From Basidiobolus meristosporus CBS 931.73 (lineage: Eukaryota > Basidiobolomycota > Basidiobolomycetes > Basidiobolales > Basidiobolaceae), in NCBI GenBank assembly GCA_002104905.1, contig MCFE01000653.1, positions 1-49,607 on the forward strand: a stretch of 49,607 nucleotides of DNA, in the 5' to 3' direction. Positions 10,595-21,969 of the stretch are shown here, one piece after another. Within the stretch, counting starts at the first letter, position 1. Every line of letters starts with the position of its first letter. The notes beneath the pieces were generated by a model that saw only the letters and a program-made list of their open reading frames with translations, was not told the origin of the DNA and ran no database searches. Made by a program: the position numbers and the translations under genes.

Positions 10595-13140
10595 TTGAAG
10601 GTCAAACTGTTTGCCCCATGGACAAGACTACTTTAATTCTACACCACAAGAGCCTAGCCATCTTTGTCAACTTGCGCAAACTAAGTCAGGTGAGTTTGCA
10701 AGGCCTTTGGGCTCACCTCAACCTTCTGAATATGTCATGCAGAGTGATAGCCCTGACAAAGAAGGCTTACTGATGGATTGTGAGCTTATCTCCCCTAACA
10801 ACAGTACCACACATGAGCCCAGTTGAATCCCAATATGAAATGAGACAGCACCCATTGAAATAAATGCTATGGATATTTTATGGAGCCAAGTGAGTCCAGT
10901 AATCCATCTACTGGTGAAAGATGTAATGTTGTGGCTAGAGAAGTGACACATTTCCACTAATATCAGTAATGGGGGTGTGGAGCATTTATTACTATTCTTG
11001 CTAAAATACTCCAAGATGTAGCATACCATGTATATGGAACAAGTGGGCAACCATCATGCAGCTGGCAATATACAGCCCAGAGACTTTCCTGATTCCAGCA
11101 TGTGCTAACAGTTGCATGGCTTTCACATCCAAAAATGCCACCATTGCAATATGTCCAAGTTGTCAGGAATCTACTACCATTGAAGGAAAAAATTACTCAC
11201 ACTTTGGATATATTCCAGTAATACCCCATCATAAGAAGCTCATGCAGTCCAACAATATTACAAAGCTATGGAGTACTGCACTCAGTTTCAACCAAGCACA
11301 AACATGTCCAATATATTCCATGGCAAACATTATAAACAGCTAAGAAGCAAGGAATACTTTAAAGGTATATATGATCATACCTTTGACTTGGCACTTGATA
11401 GATTTACATCAAACAAGTACTCTACCAGCAAATCCTGCTGGCCACTGATTCTCATCAACCTGAATCTGCCACCTATTTTATGGTATCAGAGCAAGATTCT
11501 GATGGTAGTCTCAATGGTGTTTGGGCCTAAGTTACCATTCAACCTGCATAGCTACCCACATCCATTGATGGATGAATTTGGTATACTTTCCAGCAGGATA
11601 ACAGTAAATGGCTGTCATGTAAAAGCACATATTAATATCTCCATTGGAGACACCCCAGCTATCAGCATGATAATTGGCTTTTCTTGGCAAAGTTAACAGT
11701 ATTGTTGTCATATGTGTGTGATCCAGGGGATTTACTCCTTAACTACACACATTATTATTACCTAAATATCAATACTAAGAGCATGATCTTCCCACAGAGA
11801 TAACATACAGAAGTCAGCATGCAATTGCAGCAAAGTTGGCAAGCTATAAGCCATTGGCTGGAATATGGAATCAATTGGAAGCCAGAGATACCTGAGATGG
11901 AGGGTATCTGTTAGAGCAAAAGCTTTTGATTGCAAGTATTGTGTTAGCTTTTCAGCAATATTCCTATGCTGATGAATAAGTTGTATATGGGGTATTTCAA
12001 GCTAAATGAGCCCCTTGAGATACCAGAGAAATTTGAATGAACTGGAAAGATATTACAGAGTATCCATTTCCATAAATACTTCTCACAGGCTCCAATAATT
12101 ATTCATACATATATGCAACAATAAAAATGCAAAGACTGGATGAACTGGATATGTATTTAGTTAAGTGGCACTTGGGAGCCATTCCTACCTAGAGTCCATG
12201 AGAAGCATTGGAAGTCACATGTTTGACATTGTAGGAATATTTATCCAGAAGCAGATCACCACTACCAATTTGACACATCTACAGCTGTTGTGCAAGGAGT
12301 TTGTAACAGGATTTGGGCAGCTCTACTTCAAACCCAAAGCTGAGCACGTAGATCTCTGCTGCTACTGTATCCACTCTTTACTTCATGTTACTCAGTGTAT
12401 GGAGAATATTGGACCTTGCTTCACCTTTTGGGAGTTTCCTATAGAGCAGATGTGTTGGGAGATAGGAACACAAGCCAAGTGGCAGGTACTACCATATCCC
12501 ATTCTCATTAAGAATATTACCTTCAAGTCTGTCATGGATGTAATGAGTTGGCACATGGAGGACAGCTGTGAAGAGTTGGAAAATACTGAGGACAGATGTG
12601 TACATGGGGACACCAATGACTATGGCATTAAGAAGCTAAGCAGCTGCAATGCATGGGTAATGAGTTAGGTAATTCAAAGTTGGGTTGGGTGCAACAAGCA
12701 ACTAATTTGTATTAGGTAAACTCTACCAGGGTATGCTGGATTTCTCATGGCACAAGCCAAATTCCACACCATTCAATACAGAATGCACACAAATAAGAGC
12801 CAGAGCACACCTATCAGGGGGACTAGAATCCATCAGGGAGAAGGAATCTATAGGCTAAATACCAAAAGGTTCTTTGCAGATTTTCAGGAGGTATTCATGA
12901 CAGAAGTGGTGGCAACCAAGCATATGTTTGCAAGATGTATATAATACCATCAGTACAAGGTATATGGGAATTTTGCAAGTATCACACTAAAAGCCATAAA
13001 GTTGAGGTGATAAAAGTATGTTGATTGTGGCAGGTATGTGCATTGTGGTAGTTAGTAAGAAGGAGGCCATAGTTCTTGTTGATTAATACTATATGTGGCA
13101 TACCCAAGGTAGTAGTGGGTAGGCAAATAAAGAGGGGTGA
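10595..13140 (+). pseudogene. Tnp2-type (CACTA/Plavaka-like) transposase, copy A
   Basis: This is a decayed transposase that would cut and reinsert the element. The N-terminal part is low-complexity. A core at about 11395-11690 reads DRFTSNKYSTSKSCWPL, then NLNLPP, GPKLPFNLHSYPHPLMDEFG and a GDTPA-GF motif. This order (NLPP, then GPxxP...PLxDE, then DxPA) is typical of fungal Tnp2/Plavaka transposases. The C-terminal domain at 12280-12480 has an IHSLLHV-like segment, GPCFTFWEFPIEQMC and further helices. The tail runs to about 13140. Longest clean blocks are 142 and 167 codons (11268-11696, 12165-12668), with stops and frameshifts between. Family from motifs; catalytic residues were not assigned. 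Confidence 0.8.
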
Positions 13141-13602
13141 TTCTATAGTAGAAAATATGAACTTCACAGGGGAAGGTGGAAAATGGAAATACTATTTGGT
13201 AAATTGGTACAGTAGCATTATACAGAACTAACTGTAGGCTGCCATACTACTATGATAATGCCATCAGTGACTTGCAATGAGGCTATCAAAATACCATCAA
13301 GTTTTTTGCCATATAAGACAATAGGATACACTGGCTGGTTAGATGCAGTTAAAATAGTTATAGAGGGCATTATGACCGCAACAATGCCATGCAATTATCT
13401 TCACAGCAGCAATCAAACCCTGTGAAGTTTTGTAGTTATGTTTGGCTGTAAAATTGGCAAAACACCATCGTGATCCCATCATAAGATTATCAAGAGGGTC
13501 ACTAATTCCAAGCTGCTGATACTATGATGGTCTCCAAATGGGATCCTGATGGCTGATCCAGATTGGATCCACCTACATGACCAAGTTACTTTTCAGAGGG
13601 GA
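13141..13602 (+). other. Right subterminal region of copy A
   Basis: This is a non-coding tail homologous to 18560-19059 of copy B. It contains GTGATCCCATC near 13471 (echoing GATGATCCCATC of the left end, so short subterminal motifs recur in both ends) and finishes with the inverted terminus at 13602. Confidence 0.55.
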
Positions 13603-15361
13603 ACTGTCTTGAAATCAGTCAAAGTTTGAGCCAAAAAGTGTAGAATGCATATATTGGGGTTAATGCAATGAGAGTAAGAAATACGTACTCTATAATGCCA
13701 AAGTAAAGATGCTGATCAATTCCAGGGATGTGCTGTTTAATGAAAACTGATAACTCCCACAAATTATGACACCAGATGATGACAAATTCTGATCTCAAGT
13801 CCACCAGTTTTAAGGACTGAATAAGAGAAAAACAATGAGACATTTTCACTCCAGAGGACTCTATAACCATGGTTAAGCCTGAATCAATGCCCAGGAATAT
13901 CCCTGAAGTGATTATTTCAGTATCAGAAGCCAGGAGATCTAACTGGACCAGAAATAGCCCAAATTACTCTATCAATGTGGGTACAAAATTAGCCTGTGCC
14001 TATTCTGTCTGTATTGATGAGCTCTACACTGTAAAAGTGGCCCTAAATATGCCCTTAAACAAGGTTTTGCAAATCTGCAATGACTGAGGAGTATCAGGTC
14101 CTGATGGGAAAGCAAATTGGGGACTTAGTCAAATTACCAACCAACCAGAAGTCAACTAGATGCAGATGGGCCATCAAGACACAAAACAAGTCTGATAGCA
14201 CAATGGAAAGATGCAAAGCAAGACTTATGCCCAAACAAAGATCTCCAACAAAAGGACCTGACTATATTTAGACCTTTACACTGATAGCTAAGTTTAATTC
14301 CATCAGATTACTGTTGAATATTGGAGCCAATTATGAGTTTATAAAGATAAATGGATCTAAAAGCCGCATTTTGAATAGAGAGCCCTATGAGGATATGTTT
14401 TGGACCAGCCTGATGGATTTCTTGACCAAGATAACCTCTATTTGGTCTGTAAGCCTAAAAAATCTTTATAAGGACTCAGTCAATCACAAAGAGCCTGGAA
14501 TTGCAAGATATATTGTATTTTGGGATCTTTGAGTATCAAAAGCAGCAGTGCTGATGATAGTATATACTACAAGCCAGATAGAGCAAATCAAGTTCTATTA
14601 GCTCTATATGTGGATAATCTCACATTAACCTCCAGTAACCCAGAAAAGTTGGAAGAGACCAAGTTCAGCCTATCTAGGGAGTTCAAGATGTAAAATCTAG
14701 GAAAACTCAGTCACTACTTGGGGATAAAGTTCTCTGTAGACAGAAGTACCCAGACTATAACCTTAAGCCAATCCAAGTATATCAAGACACACTAATTAAG
14801 TACTATGTCAAAGACAGTATACAGGCCACTACCCTAATGAACTCAAACTTTAGCTTGGTCAAAACTGAACCAAATCAAGAGAGCTTAGTGCCATCTCAAT
14901 GCCCTGACTTTTCTCATCAATTTATGGTAGGCAGTCTGGTGTAAATCATGATTGGAACATGTCCAGATGTCTCATATTCAGTGGGAGCTGTTGGTCAGCA
15001 TAATCAGAACTATAGATCTGATCATATTGCAGCAGTTAAGTGGATTTTTAGATACCTAAAGGAACTGCTAATATCTGACTAAGATACACCTATAAGGATT
15101 CAGAATAAGATCTTGTGGGATCCTCTGATGTTGATTGGGGACAAAACTTAGAAGATCCACCTCAGAATATACCTTTCTTTGCTGCAAAGGGGTAGCTTCA
15201 TAGAACTCAAGAAAGCAACCCACCAGAGCACTTTCTACCACATGGGCAGAGTATATGGCAACCTGTGAAGCATAAAAGAAGCAATGTAGTTAAGGAAGCT
15301 TTTCTGAGTGCATTAACTTTTATGTACTCTCCTAGCACTTCTACAGGCACTTGACCAATTT
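13603..15361 (+). pseudogene. Copia integrase end, reverse transcriptase and RNase H, right half
   Basis: This is a continuation of the split copia. The integrase/RT linker (SVPRNIPEVII, about 13890-13920) is followed by reverse transcriptase with a catalytic box read as YVDN (about 14605-14616, second Asp changed). The LSQSKY-like region and RNase H start follow (about 14750-15300). The C-terminal RNase H after the KLF-like motif is missing, replaced by short unrelated sequence before the LTR. There are many stops and frame changes. The enzyme would copy element RNA into DNA and degrade the RNA, but this copy is dead. Confidence 0.75.
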
Positions 15362-15686
15362 TGGTTGTAAAAATTTGTAATTGCACCTAAATACCCACCT
15401 AACTTAGTCACTGAGACCATCACCTCTAGATCCTAGAAAATACTGACCAAATTCCTTGCTGGGAATCACTTGGAATATTTTCATCAATATACCAGGTACC
15501 TAGAGCATGAAATTTAGATAAGTTGTCCAAACAACCTCAGACTTGGCATACATGTTTTTGGGACCTCCCTAAACCTATTCTACATGATAGTTATACCAAC
15601 ACCATGCATTCATTAGTCATGAAGTGAAAACCACATAATCTACTTGTTCTCTTAATCATTCCAATATCTCCAAGACCCTATCAACA
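15362..15686 (+). repeat. Copia-1-type 3' LTR
   Basis: Begins TGGTTGTAAAAATT, ends CCCTATCAACA. Diverged from the young LTR (31951-32300) mainly by transitions. Copy CB of the Plavaka-like family resumes at 15687. Confidence 0.8.
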
Positions 15687-18620
15687 GTACTAACAGCATC
15701 TTGCTGACCACATAATATTTCTATAACCAAACCTAGCTGCACTTGCCACCTTGTGCAAGCTGAGTCAGGCAAGTTTTTAATGCCTCTAGGCTTGCCTCAG
15801 TCTACTGAACATGGCCAGCAGAATGATAGCATTTGTTAAGAAAGCTCTGTTGAGATATTGGACTATTTGGTATCATTCTGCAGCTAAATATTTACTTTAT
15901 AATTCTGGACTAATCTTGGTCACTGTGAGACTAATTTAAAGCTCTGACTTTGCCACTTTTTTCAGATCTATGATCTTATGATTAATCCCCTATAGTCAGG
16001 ATCAAATTAGCACTAATACTAACTATTATGTACTAACCCTGAAACTGTTACAGAATGCTCCTGAATATTGAGAAACCCTCCTCACTTAGTGTTACAGCTG
16101 TATCACTTCTACAAAAGTATAAACACTGAGCTTCTTTATTAATAAACAACATTTCAACTATTATCACTATTTCTTGATAAGTTCCTTATATCCAAATCAC
16201 TTCTTAAATTGCAACATGCTTACTGATGGATTCTGGGCCTATCTCCCTCACAGGAGTGCCTTGCATGGGCTCAGCAAAGTACTAATATGCAACAAGAAAG
16301 CACCTTTAAAATAATGCAAAGGATACTTTGTGGAGCCAAGTGAGCCCAGTAGTCTATTTACTGGGAAATGATTTGATGTGGTGGCTAGAACAGTATGATG
16401 TTTCCACCAACGTCAGTAATAGGGGCTTTGAGGAAATACTGCTACATCATGCAAGAATCATCCCAGGATACAACTTACCATACAAATGGTGCAAATAGAC
16501 ATCCATCATGTGGCTGGCAACATATGGCCCAGAGACTGTTCAAATACCAGTATGTACTAAGAGTTGCATTGAAATTCACATCAGAAAATGCCACCAATAC
16601 AAGGGGGCTAACATATCAGCATTCCACCACTATTGGAGAAAAGCATTAATCACACTCTGGATATATTCCAGTAATACCATATCTATAGAAGCGCATGCAG
16701 TGCAACAAACTTCATTGATCTATAAAGTACTACACTCCGTATTAACCAAGTGCAAACATTTCCAATATATTCAAAGGCCAACATTATAAATAACAAGCAG
16801 AATGGGCTACCTTGAAGGTATGTATAATTATGCTTTTATCTTGGCACTGGATGGACTCTCATTAAACAAGTACTCTGCCAGCATATCCTGCTGGCCACTG
16901 ATTCTGAGAAACTCCAGTGTGCAGCCAATGATATGATATCAGAGCACAAATCTGCTAGTAGTGTCACAGGTACATGGGCCCAAATCACCATCCAATCTGG
17001 ACAGCTACCTCTATCCATTGCTGGATGAATTTTGTATGCTTTTCAGCAGGATACTGGTAAATCTCCATCATATCAATGCAAACTTTAGTATCCACATTGA
17101 AGATGCCCAGACATGAGCAAGATAGCTGGATTATTTGGGCATCATGGATAATATTGCTGTCAGATATGTGAGATCCAGGGGATTAACTCCATAATTCACA
17201 CAAATAATTACTATTCCAACATCAACACTGAGGCCATCAGCTTCCCACAGAGCGTACACACAGAAGTATGCATGCAATTGCAGCAAAGTTGGCAAGCTAT
17301 AAGTTATTGACCAGAATATGAAAATAATCTAAAACCACAAATAATTTAGATAGAAGGCATTCTTTTGGGCAAAGGCTTTCCACTGGGAGCAACACATTTA
17401 CTCTTCAAGAATATCCCTACACTAATGACCAAGTTGTACATGGGACATATCAAGCTAAATGAGCCCTTCAAGATACCAGAGAAGTTTGAAAGAATTGCCT
17501 TAATATTACAGCTTATCTGCTGACCAAAGCTCATCTTGAAAGTTTAAATTATTATTCATATGCATATGAAACAGTAAAATGAAAGGACCAGATAAGCTGG
17601 AAATATATTTAGTAAAGCAGCCTTCCAAAGCAATTTCTACCAAGAGTACATTGGAAGCATTGGGAGTCATATGTTACATAGTGGGAATATTGTTCCAGAA
17701 ACAAACAGCCAATAACAACTTGGGGTGTTGACAGCATGTGTGTAAGGAGCTTACAACAGGATTTCAGAAGCTATACTACAAGCATAAAGCAGAAAGTATC
17801 TCAGCCACTACTATATCCATTCTTTGCTCCATCTTACTTTATGTGTAGAGAATGTTGTGCCTTGCTTCACCTCTTAGGAGCTTCCTAAGCTGCAGATATG
17901 TTAGGAGATGGGAGGACAAGTCAAGTTGTAGGTACCACAATATCCCAATCCCATCAAGAATATAAACTTCAAGTCAGTCATGAACTTGATGTGCTGTCAC
18001 ATGCAGGACAGCCAGGAAGAGCTGCAAAGTCCTCAGGATACTTGTGCACATGGAGGCACTTATGCCATTGGCATTAAAAAGCTAAGCAGACCCTGGGTGT
18101 GGGTAATCAGTTAAGTAATGTCAGGTTGCATTGGTCACAATAAGCAACTAATTTTCATTAGGACAACTTTATCAAAGTATACCAGGTTTCCCCTGTATAC
18201 AAGCCAACTTGTACATCATTTAATACAGATTTCACACAAACAAGAGCCAAAACATACCAACAAGGGGGACTAGAATCCCTCAGGGAGAAGGAATATATAG
18301 CATAAATACAAGAAGGTTTCTTGCAGATATTCAGTAGGTACTTGTGGCAAACTGTTGGCTCCACAGCAAATGTTTACAAGATATGTATGTGAGCAGTAAT
18401 GCACAGTATAGGGCAATTTTGCAAATATCATACTGAAAAGCTGTAAATATCAGGTAAGTGAAGTATGTCAATTACAGCAGGTGTGTGCATTTGTAGAGGT
18501 TAGTAAGTAGGAAGCCATAGCTTTGCTCATATAAACTCTGTGTGGAATACCCATGGTAGTAGTAGGAAAGCAAGTAAACAGGTGTGATTCCACAGTGGAA
18601 TATATATATGGGGCAAGGGG
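15687..18620 (+). pseudogene. Tnp2-type transposase, copy CB
   Basis: This aligns along its length with the transposase of copy A. The N-terminal part at 15725-15847 is interrupted by a copia-2-type solo LTR and continues from 16217. The core (CWPLIL...GPK...PLLDEF region) lies at 16840-17040, and the IHSLLH...PCF region at 17815-17880. It is more decayed than copy A, with longest open blocks of about 90 codons. The tail (18100-18620) matches 12700-13200 of copy A. Confidence 0.7.
15848..16216 (+). repeat. Solo copia-2-type LTR
   Basis: This 369-bp LTR begins TGTTGAGATATTGG and ends TTAAATTGCAACA. It contains a TATA-like AGTATAAACACTGAG and an AATAAAC polyadenylation-like site near its end. 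Flanks AGCTC (15843-15847) and TGCTT (16217-16221) both derive from GGCTT, the uninterrupted sequence in copy A (near 10765). The related LTRs are 29770-30137 and 44240-44306. Confidence 0.8.
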
Positions 18621-19059
18621 AGATAGAAAAAGGAAATACTATTTGGTAAATTGGTATCATAGCACTGTGCAGGACTAGCTGTAGGGCAGCATACTGCCTT
18701 GATAATGCCAACAGAGTCCTCATCAAGGCTATTAGGCATTTGCATGTACCAGCCAATTAGGTTGTGCAAGTCCTGCTGAAATAGTGTCCAAGTACTCTCA
18801 AGTTTATTACATTTTTTGGTAGCAAAATCAGTAAAACACTGTCACAATTCTGACAGCTAATCTATATTGGATCAACCTTTGGGACCTTTTAGCTCCATTT
18901 GGTAGTAAAATCAGCAAAATGCCATCACAATTACACTATAAAATGATGTAGAGGGTCAATAATTTCAAGCTGCTGGCATTATGACAGCCTCATTGTGGGA
19001 ACCTGCAGGCAGATCTGAATTGGGTCCTCCTGCAAGATCAAGTTATTTTTCATAGGGTG
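18621..19059 (+). other. Right subterminal region and terminus of copy CB
   Basis: Non-coding, homologous to 13200-13602. It ends TTATTTTTCATAGGGTG, the inverted repeat of the left terminus at 3498. Copy D resumes directly after 19059. Confidence 0.6.
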
Positions 19060-19745
19060 TCATAGTAGAAACACTTATGGAATGGTGAATTTTAATGGAA
19101 TTACTTGTAGATTGTTCAGTTAGGCTTGATGCTGGTGTTGGGTGCAGAAGCTTGTATATTTCAGCACAAGGTATGAATGAGTTATAACAGAAGATTCAGT
19201 GGAAATAAGCCAATACCTATATACAAAAAGTAAGAGCATTGGTTCAGCAAGGAGGTAAAAACTGTGAAAAGAGGGAATAGACCTGTTCCATTGTGCCATT
19301 GATCATAGTGCCAGAAAGTGCTGTATATTTTGCTATTAATTTGATATTTTAGGGTCATATGCATGTCAATTTTATCCCAAATTGGCACTGTATGGCACCA
19401 TCAGGCACTCTGTGGCATGATCAGGCACCATCTGGCATGCTATGGCACTATTGGGCACTATGATCAGCTGGAACAATGGAACAAGTCTAATAACTAATTG
19501 ATATACACAAATGCAGGAGGTATTGAGTGTTTGGAATCAGAGAGTAAGAGAAATGTCAGAGAACCTATCAACAGCCATTTGGGTACTCTTGCAATGAAAG
19601 ATTTCAACTAAATTTATGGTAAAATGTGGTGTGCAACTTAAATATCTTTGCACCATTTCCTCATGGCATCCATACCACTTAGCCACTAGACTAGGGCTTT
19701 TGTTACCCTTTTGATGCAATTGTCACAACTCTTTCTCATACAGGA
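19060..19745 (-). other. Subterminal region and terminus of copy D
   Basis: This is the reverse complement of the left subterminal region of copies A, C and E, interrupted by a MITE (19279-19488). The end near 19745 (TTTCTCATACAGGA) corresponds to the family terminus. The match continues on both sides of the MITE. Confidence 0.6.
19279..19488 (-). mobile_element. MITE, 210 bp, TSD AAT
   Basis: Termini AGACCTGTTCC and GGAACAAGTCT are bounded by AAT on both sides (19276-19278, 19489-19491). It is nearly identical to the MITE at 10378-10588 in reverse complement. It splits the subterminal region of copy D, and the homology resumes after it. Confidence 0.85.
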
Positions 19746-19896
19746 AAGGAGCTTCTTGCATTCCTGGTAAAGGTAGATGCTTGGTCCTGATAACTCTTCT
19801 TTCTTGAGTCTTTTTTGGGTGGTTCAGTCAAGCACCCCTTGTTAGGTGCCAAGTATATGGTGATGTAGAGGTACTCCTAGTAGAAGTTCACAACTC
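19746..19896 (-). other. Flank of copy D, possibly part of the zinc-finger-like gene
   Basis: Short stretch between the end of copy D and a solo LTR. It may be contiguous with 20247-20624 and 25043-25290 once insertions are ignored. No motif of its own. Confidence 0.3.
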
Positions 19897-20246
19897 TGTT
19901 GTTAGAGTCTTGGAGATACTGCAAGTAATTGGATGAACAAGTAGATTATATGGTTTTCACTTAATCATCTATTGAATATAACTATAGTATTTATACTTTT
20001 ACACAATCTTGGCATAAACAACACATAGAATAGACTTAGAGAGCTGTGAAGAGCATGTGTTCAAATTTTGGGGCTGTTTGAAGAAGTTTGCCAATTTTTC
20101 ATGTTCTGGGTACCTGATATCTGGGTGAAAATATTATAGGTAAATCCCAACAAGAAATTAGGTGAGTATTCTCTAGGGCTTGAGGATAATGATCTGAGCA
20201 ACTGAGTTGGGTGAATAATCAGGTGGAAATGCAAACTCCTAAAACA
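19897..20246 (-). repeat. Solo copia-1-type LTR
   Basis: This 350-bp reverse-oriented LTR begins TGTTGTTAGAGTC and ends CTCCTAAAACA. Flanks AACTC and GTCTC agree at three of five positions, a weak target duplication. A TATA-like TACTTTT/ATTTATAC tract is preserved inside. Confidence 0.75.
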
Positions 20247-20624
20247 GTCTCAAGGGGTATGAGGGGTCTGATGAATGCAATAACAAAGTGGTATAGTTGA
20301 CTGATGTCTCTCTCAGTCTGTTACTATTGTAAAAGCTCTCTTTGGTCCAACAGCATTTCTTTACTGCTTGTCAAGAGCTTTTGGCCAAGCTTGTGACAGG
20401 ATCTTGAGAAGGTCATTAGGTAGTCTCTTTGGCGCCCTTATTCTGCTGCCTCTGATAGCATCTGCTATTCTTGAGATGTTTTTTTAGCACACCAATGCTG
20501 GCAAAATATCTGCTTGCACATCCAATTCCAGCAAAGTGTTCACAGAGAAGGTCAAACACATTCTGCTTGGTCTTGTACTCCAGAGAGCCTAATGGCATGT
20601 CAGCCTTAAGGTGATGGTGTGAAA
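20247..20624 (-). pseudogene. Zinc-finger-like gene remnant, middle part
   Basis: A 60-codon minus frame (20598-20416) contains YFASIGVLKKHL flanked by cysteines (C before, SRC after), a C2HC-like zinc-finger pattern, and an upstream segment LEYKTKQNVFDLLCEHF. Reading the minus strand across the copia insertion (25043 to 20624) gives continuous coding-like text. So the gene began near 25250 and was split by copia at 20625-25042, and further by the solo LTR at 19897-20246. Identity unknown; it could be a host gene or the N-terminal part of another transposase. Confidence 0.4.
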
Positions 20625-20966
20625 TGCTGTTAGAGTCTTGGGGATATGGGAAGTGATTAGGAGAACAAGTAGATTACGCGGTTTTTGCTTAATGACTTAT
20701 TGAATGTAAAAGTAGTATTTATGTTTTACATGGTCTTCGCATTGCAAACATGTAGAGTAGGTTACAGAAGGTCCCAAGAACATATGTGCAAAGTTTGGAG
20801 CTGCCAGGACAACTTTAAGAATTTTCATGTTTTGGGTACCTGGTATTTTAGCATTAATATTAAAGTCCAATAAGGAATTTGGTTAGTATTCCCAAGGATT
20901 GAGAGGTAATGATATAAGGGATTAAGTTAGGTGAATATTTAGGTGGAATTATGACTTTTTACAACA
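20625..20966 (-). repeat. 3' LTR of the minus-strand copia
   Basis: Begins TGCTGTTAGAGTCTTGG, ends TTTTTACAACA. The adjacent CTCACACTCAGC is the reverse of the polypurine tract (GCTGAGTGTGAG). Confidence 0.8.
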
Positions 20967-21237
20967 CTCACACTCAGCTAAATTTTCACACTGACTAGTC
21001 CTAATTTTGACATAAGATATTCAAACTTATCTCTAGCTAATGGTTTGGTAAGTATGTCTGCTATCATTTCATCTCAAGGACAGTAAGCTAAGCTAACTAG
21101 GCTATTTGCTATAGATTCACATATGAAATGATGTCTATTATACATGTTCTTGGTTCTAGCATGAAAAGATGGATTTCTACCCAATTGTATACATCCTTCA
21201 TTATCTTTAAATTAAGTCATTGGTGTTTTTAGACATA

Positions 21238-21969
21238 AGACTTGTTCAGTTGGATAGTGCCACATTGAGCCATGGGTGCCAAATAATGCCATAGTGTGCC
21301 AGAGAGACCAAGTGAGCCTATACTTGGCCACAGAGTGTGAAACATAGCTCTGCATCTTCATGCAAAGCAGCCCCTGTGTTTCACCTATGATGCAGGAGAA
21401 AAGCCATTTTTTGACATTTTGTTGTAGGTCAATATTGTGTAGGATGTATAACAGCACAAATAGATTGAATATATGCATCTGGTACCCAATACCCATGGCA
21501 CTTTGAAACTAGCTCCTCTGGCTTGTAACATGTCACAAAAATGCATGTCACTATATTGGTCCACTGGTACTGTCTGGCACTGTAAGTGGTTTGTGTTTAT
21601 CTTACTTTAAGGCTAGTAATTAAATATAGTGCCAGATGGTACTAGTGGACCAAGATAGTGCCATGCATTTTTGTGACATGTTACAAGCCACAGGAGCTAG
21701 TTTCAGAGTGCCACAGGTATTGAGTACCAGATGCATATCTTCAATCCTTTTGTGCACCTACACATCCTGCACAACAATGACTTAAAAAAAAGGTCAAAAA
21801 TGGATTATCTCCAACACATTAGGGGAAATACAGGGGCTTCTGTGCATGAAGATGCAGAGCTATGCTGCACACTCTGTGGCCAAGTAGAGGCTCACTTGGC
21901 CTCCCTGGCACACTATGGCATCATTTGGCACTCATGGCTCAATGTGGCATTATCTGATGGAATAAGTCT
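21238..21969. mobile_element. Foldback element, 732 bp, TSD ATA
   Basis: The whole element is a near-palindrome. The first ~340 bp and the reverse complement of the last ~340 bp match at roughly 85% by eye around a loop of about 50 bp (near 21590-21640). Termini AGACTTGTTC and GAATAAGTCT are bounded by ATA (21235-21237, 21970-21972). The empty site is known from the uninterrupted copia (GACATAGGCC near 36010 in reverse). It contains many GTGCC/TGGCA words, like the MITEs. No coding capacity; transcription through it would give a long hairpin RNA. Confidence 0.85.

Larger units (their letters stand above)
8470..13602 (+). mobile_element. Plavaka/CACTA-like DNA transposon, copy A (most complete)
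   Basis: The 5.13-kb insertion interrupts a copia element cleanly, which fixes its ends. The left end GACCCTATGGGAAATTG and right end ...TTTTCAGAGGGGA are imperfect inverted repeats of the family terminus CACCCTATGAA. The order is a subterminal non-coding region, ORF2 on the minus strand, a shared intergenic region (later hit by half a foldback element and a MITE), and a Tnp2-type transposase on the plus strand with a tail region. The two genes are divergent. The target duplication cannot be resolved because the copia target is an A-run. All coding parts contain stops, so it is not autonomous now. Confidence 0.7.
7164..15686 (+). mobile_element. 5'-truncated copia-1-type element, split by copy A
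   Basis: Copia sequence starts in mid-gag (about 7164), runs to integrase at 8469, and resumes at 13603 at the next copia position. The reading ...FGCTAYA before the break continues with the segment equivalent to NQSKFEPKSVKC after it. It ends with a 3' LTR at 15362-15686. The 5' LTR, leader and N-terminal gag are missing together with part of the surrounding copy CB, consistent with a deletion. The 5.1-kb Plavaka-like copy A is the only thing separating the halves. Many stops and frame changes mark it as old. Confidence 0.75.
3498..19059 (+). mobile_element. Plavaka/CACTA-like copy CB, split by a copia element
   Basis: The left terminus GCCCCTATGAAGAATAA (3498) and right terminus TTTTTCATAGGGTG (ending 19059) are inverted repeats of each other, with consensus CACCCTATGAARAATAA. 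Sequence from 3498 to 7163 aligns with the left 0.9 kb of copy A (8470-9380). Sequence from 15687 to 19059 aligns with copy A's right 3 kb (about 10600-13602). Between them lies a 5'-truncated copia (7164-15686), so C and B are halves of one copy, with roughly 1.2 kb of the middle lost. The element sits inside copy D of the same family. The interval therefore includes all younger nested insertions, which are listed separately. Confidence 0.65.
2480..19745 (-). mobile_element. Outermost Plavaka/CACTA-like copy D (minus orientation, split)
   Basis: Two pieces of one minus-oriented copy flank a 15.6-kb insertion. The left piece (about 2480-3497) carries the family's second ORF reading on the plus strand. 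The right piece (19060-19745) carries the terminal non-coding region in reverse complement and ends near CATACAGGA, a decayed form of the family terminus. Both pieces match copy A (8470-13602) in reverse complement: 19060-19640 pairs with about 8940-8570, and 2880-3480 pairs with about 9600-8950. The break lies exactly at the ORF2/non-coding junction, where copy CB starts and stops. The left boundary is uncertain and the transposase half was not seen, so D is truncated or extends beyond recognition. Confidence 0.6.
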
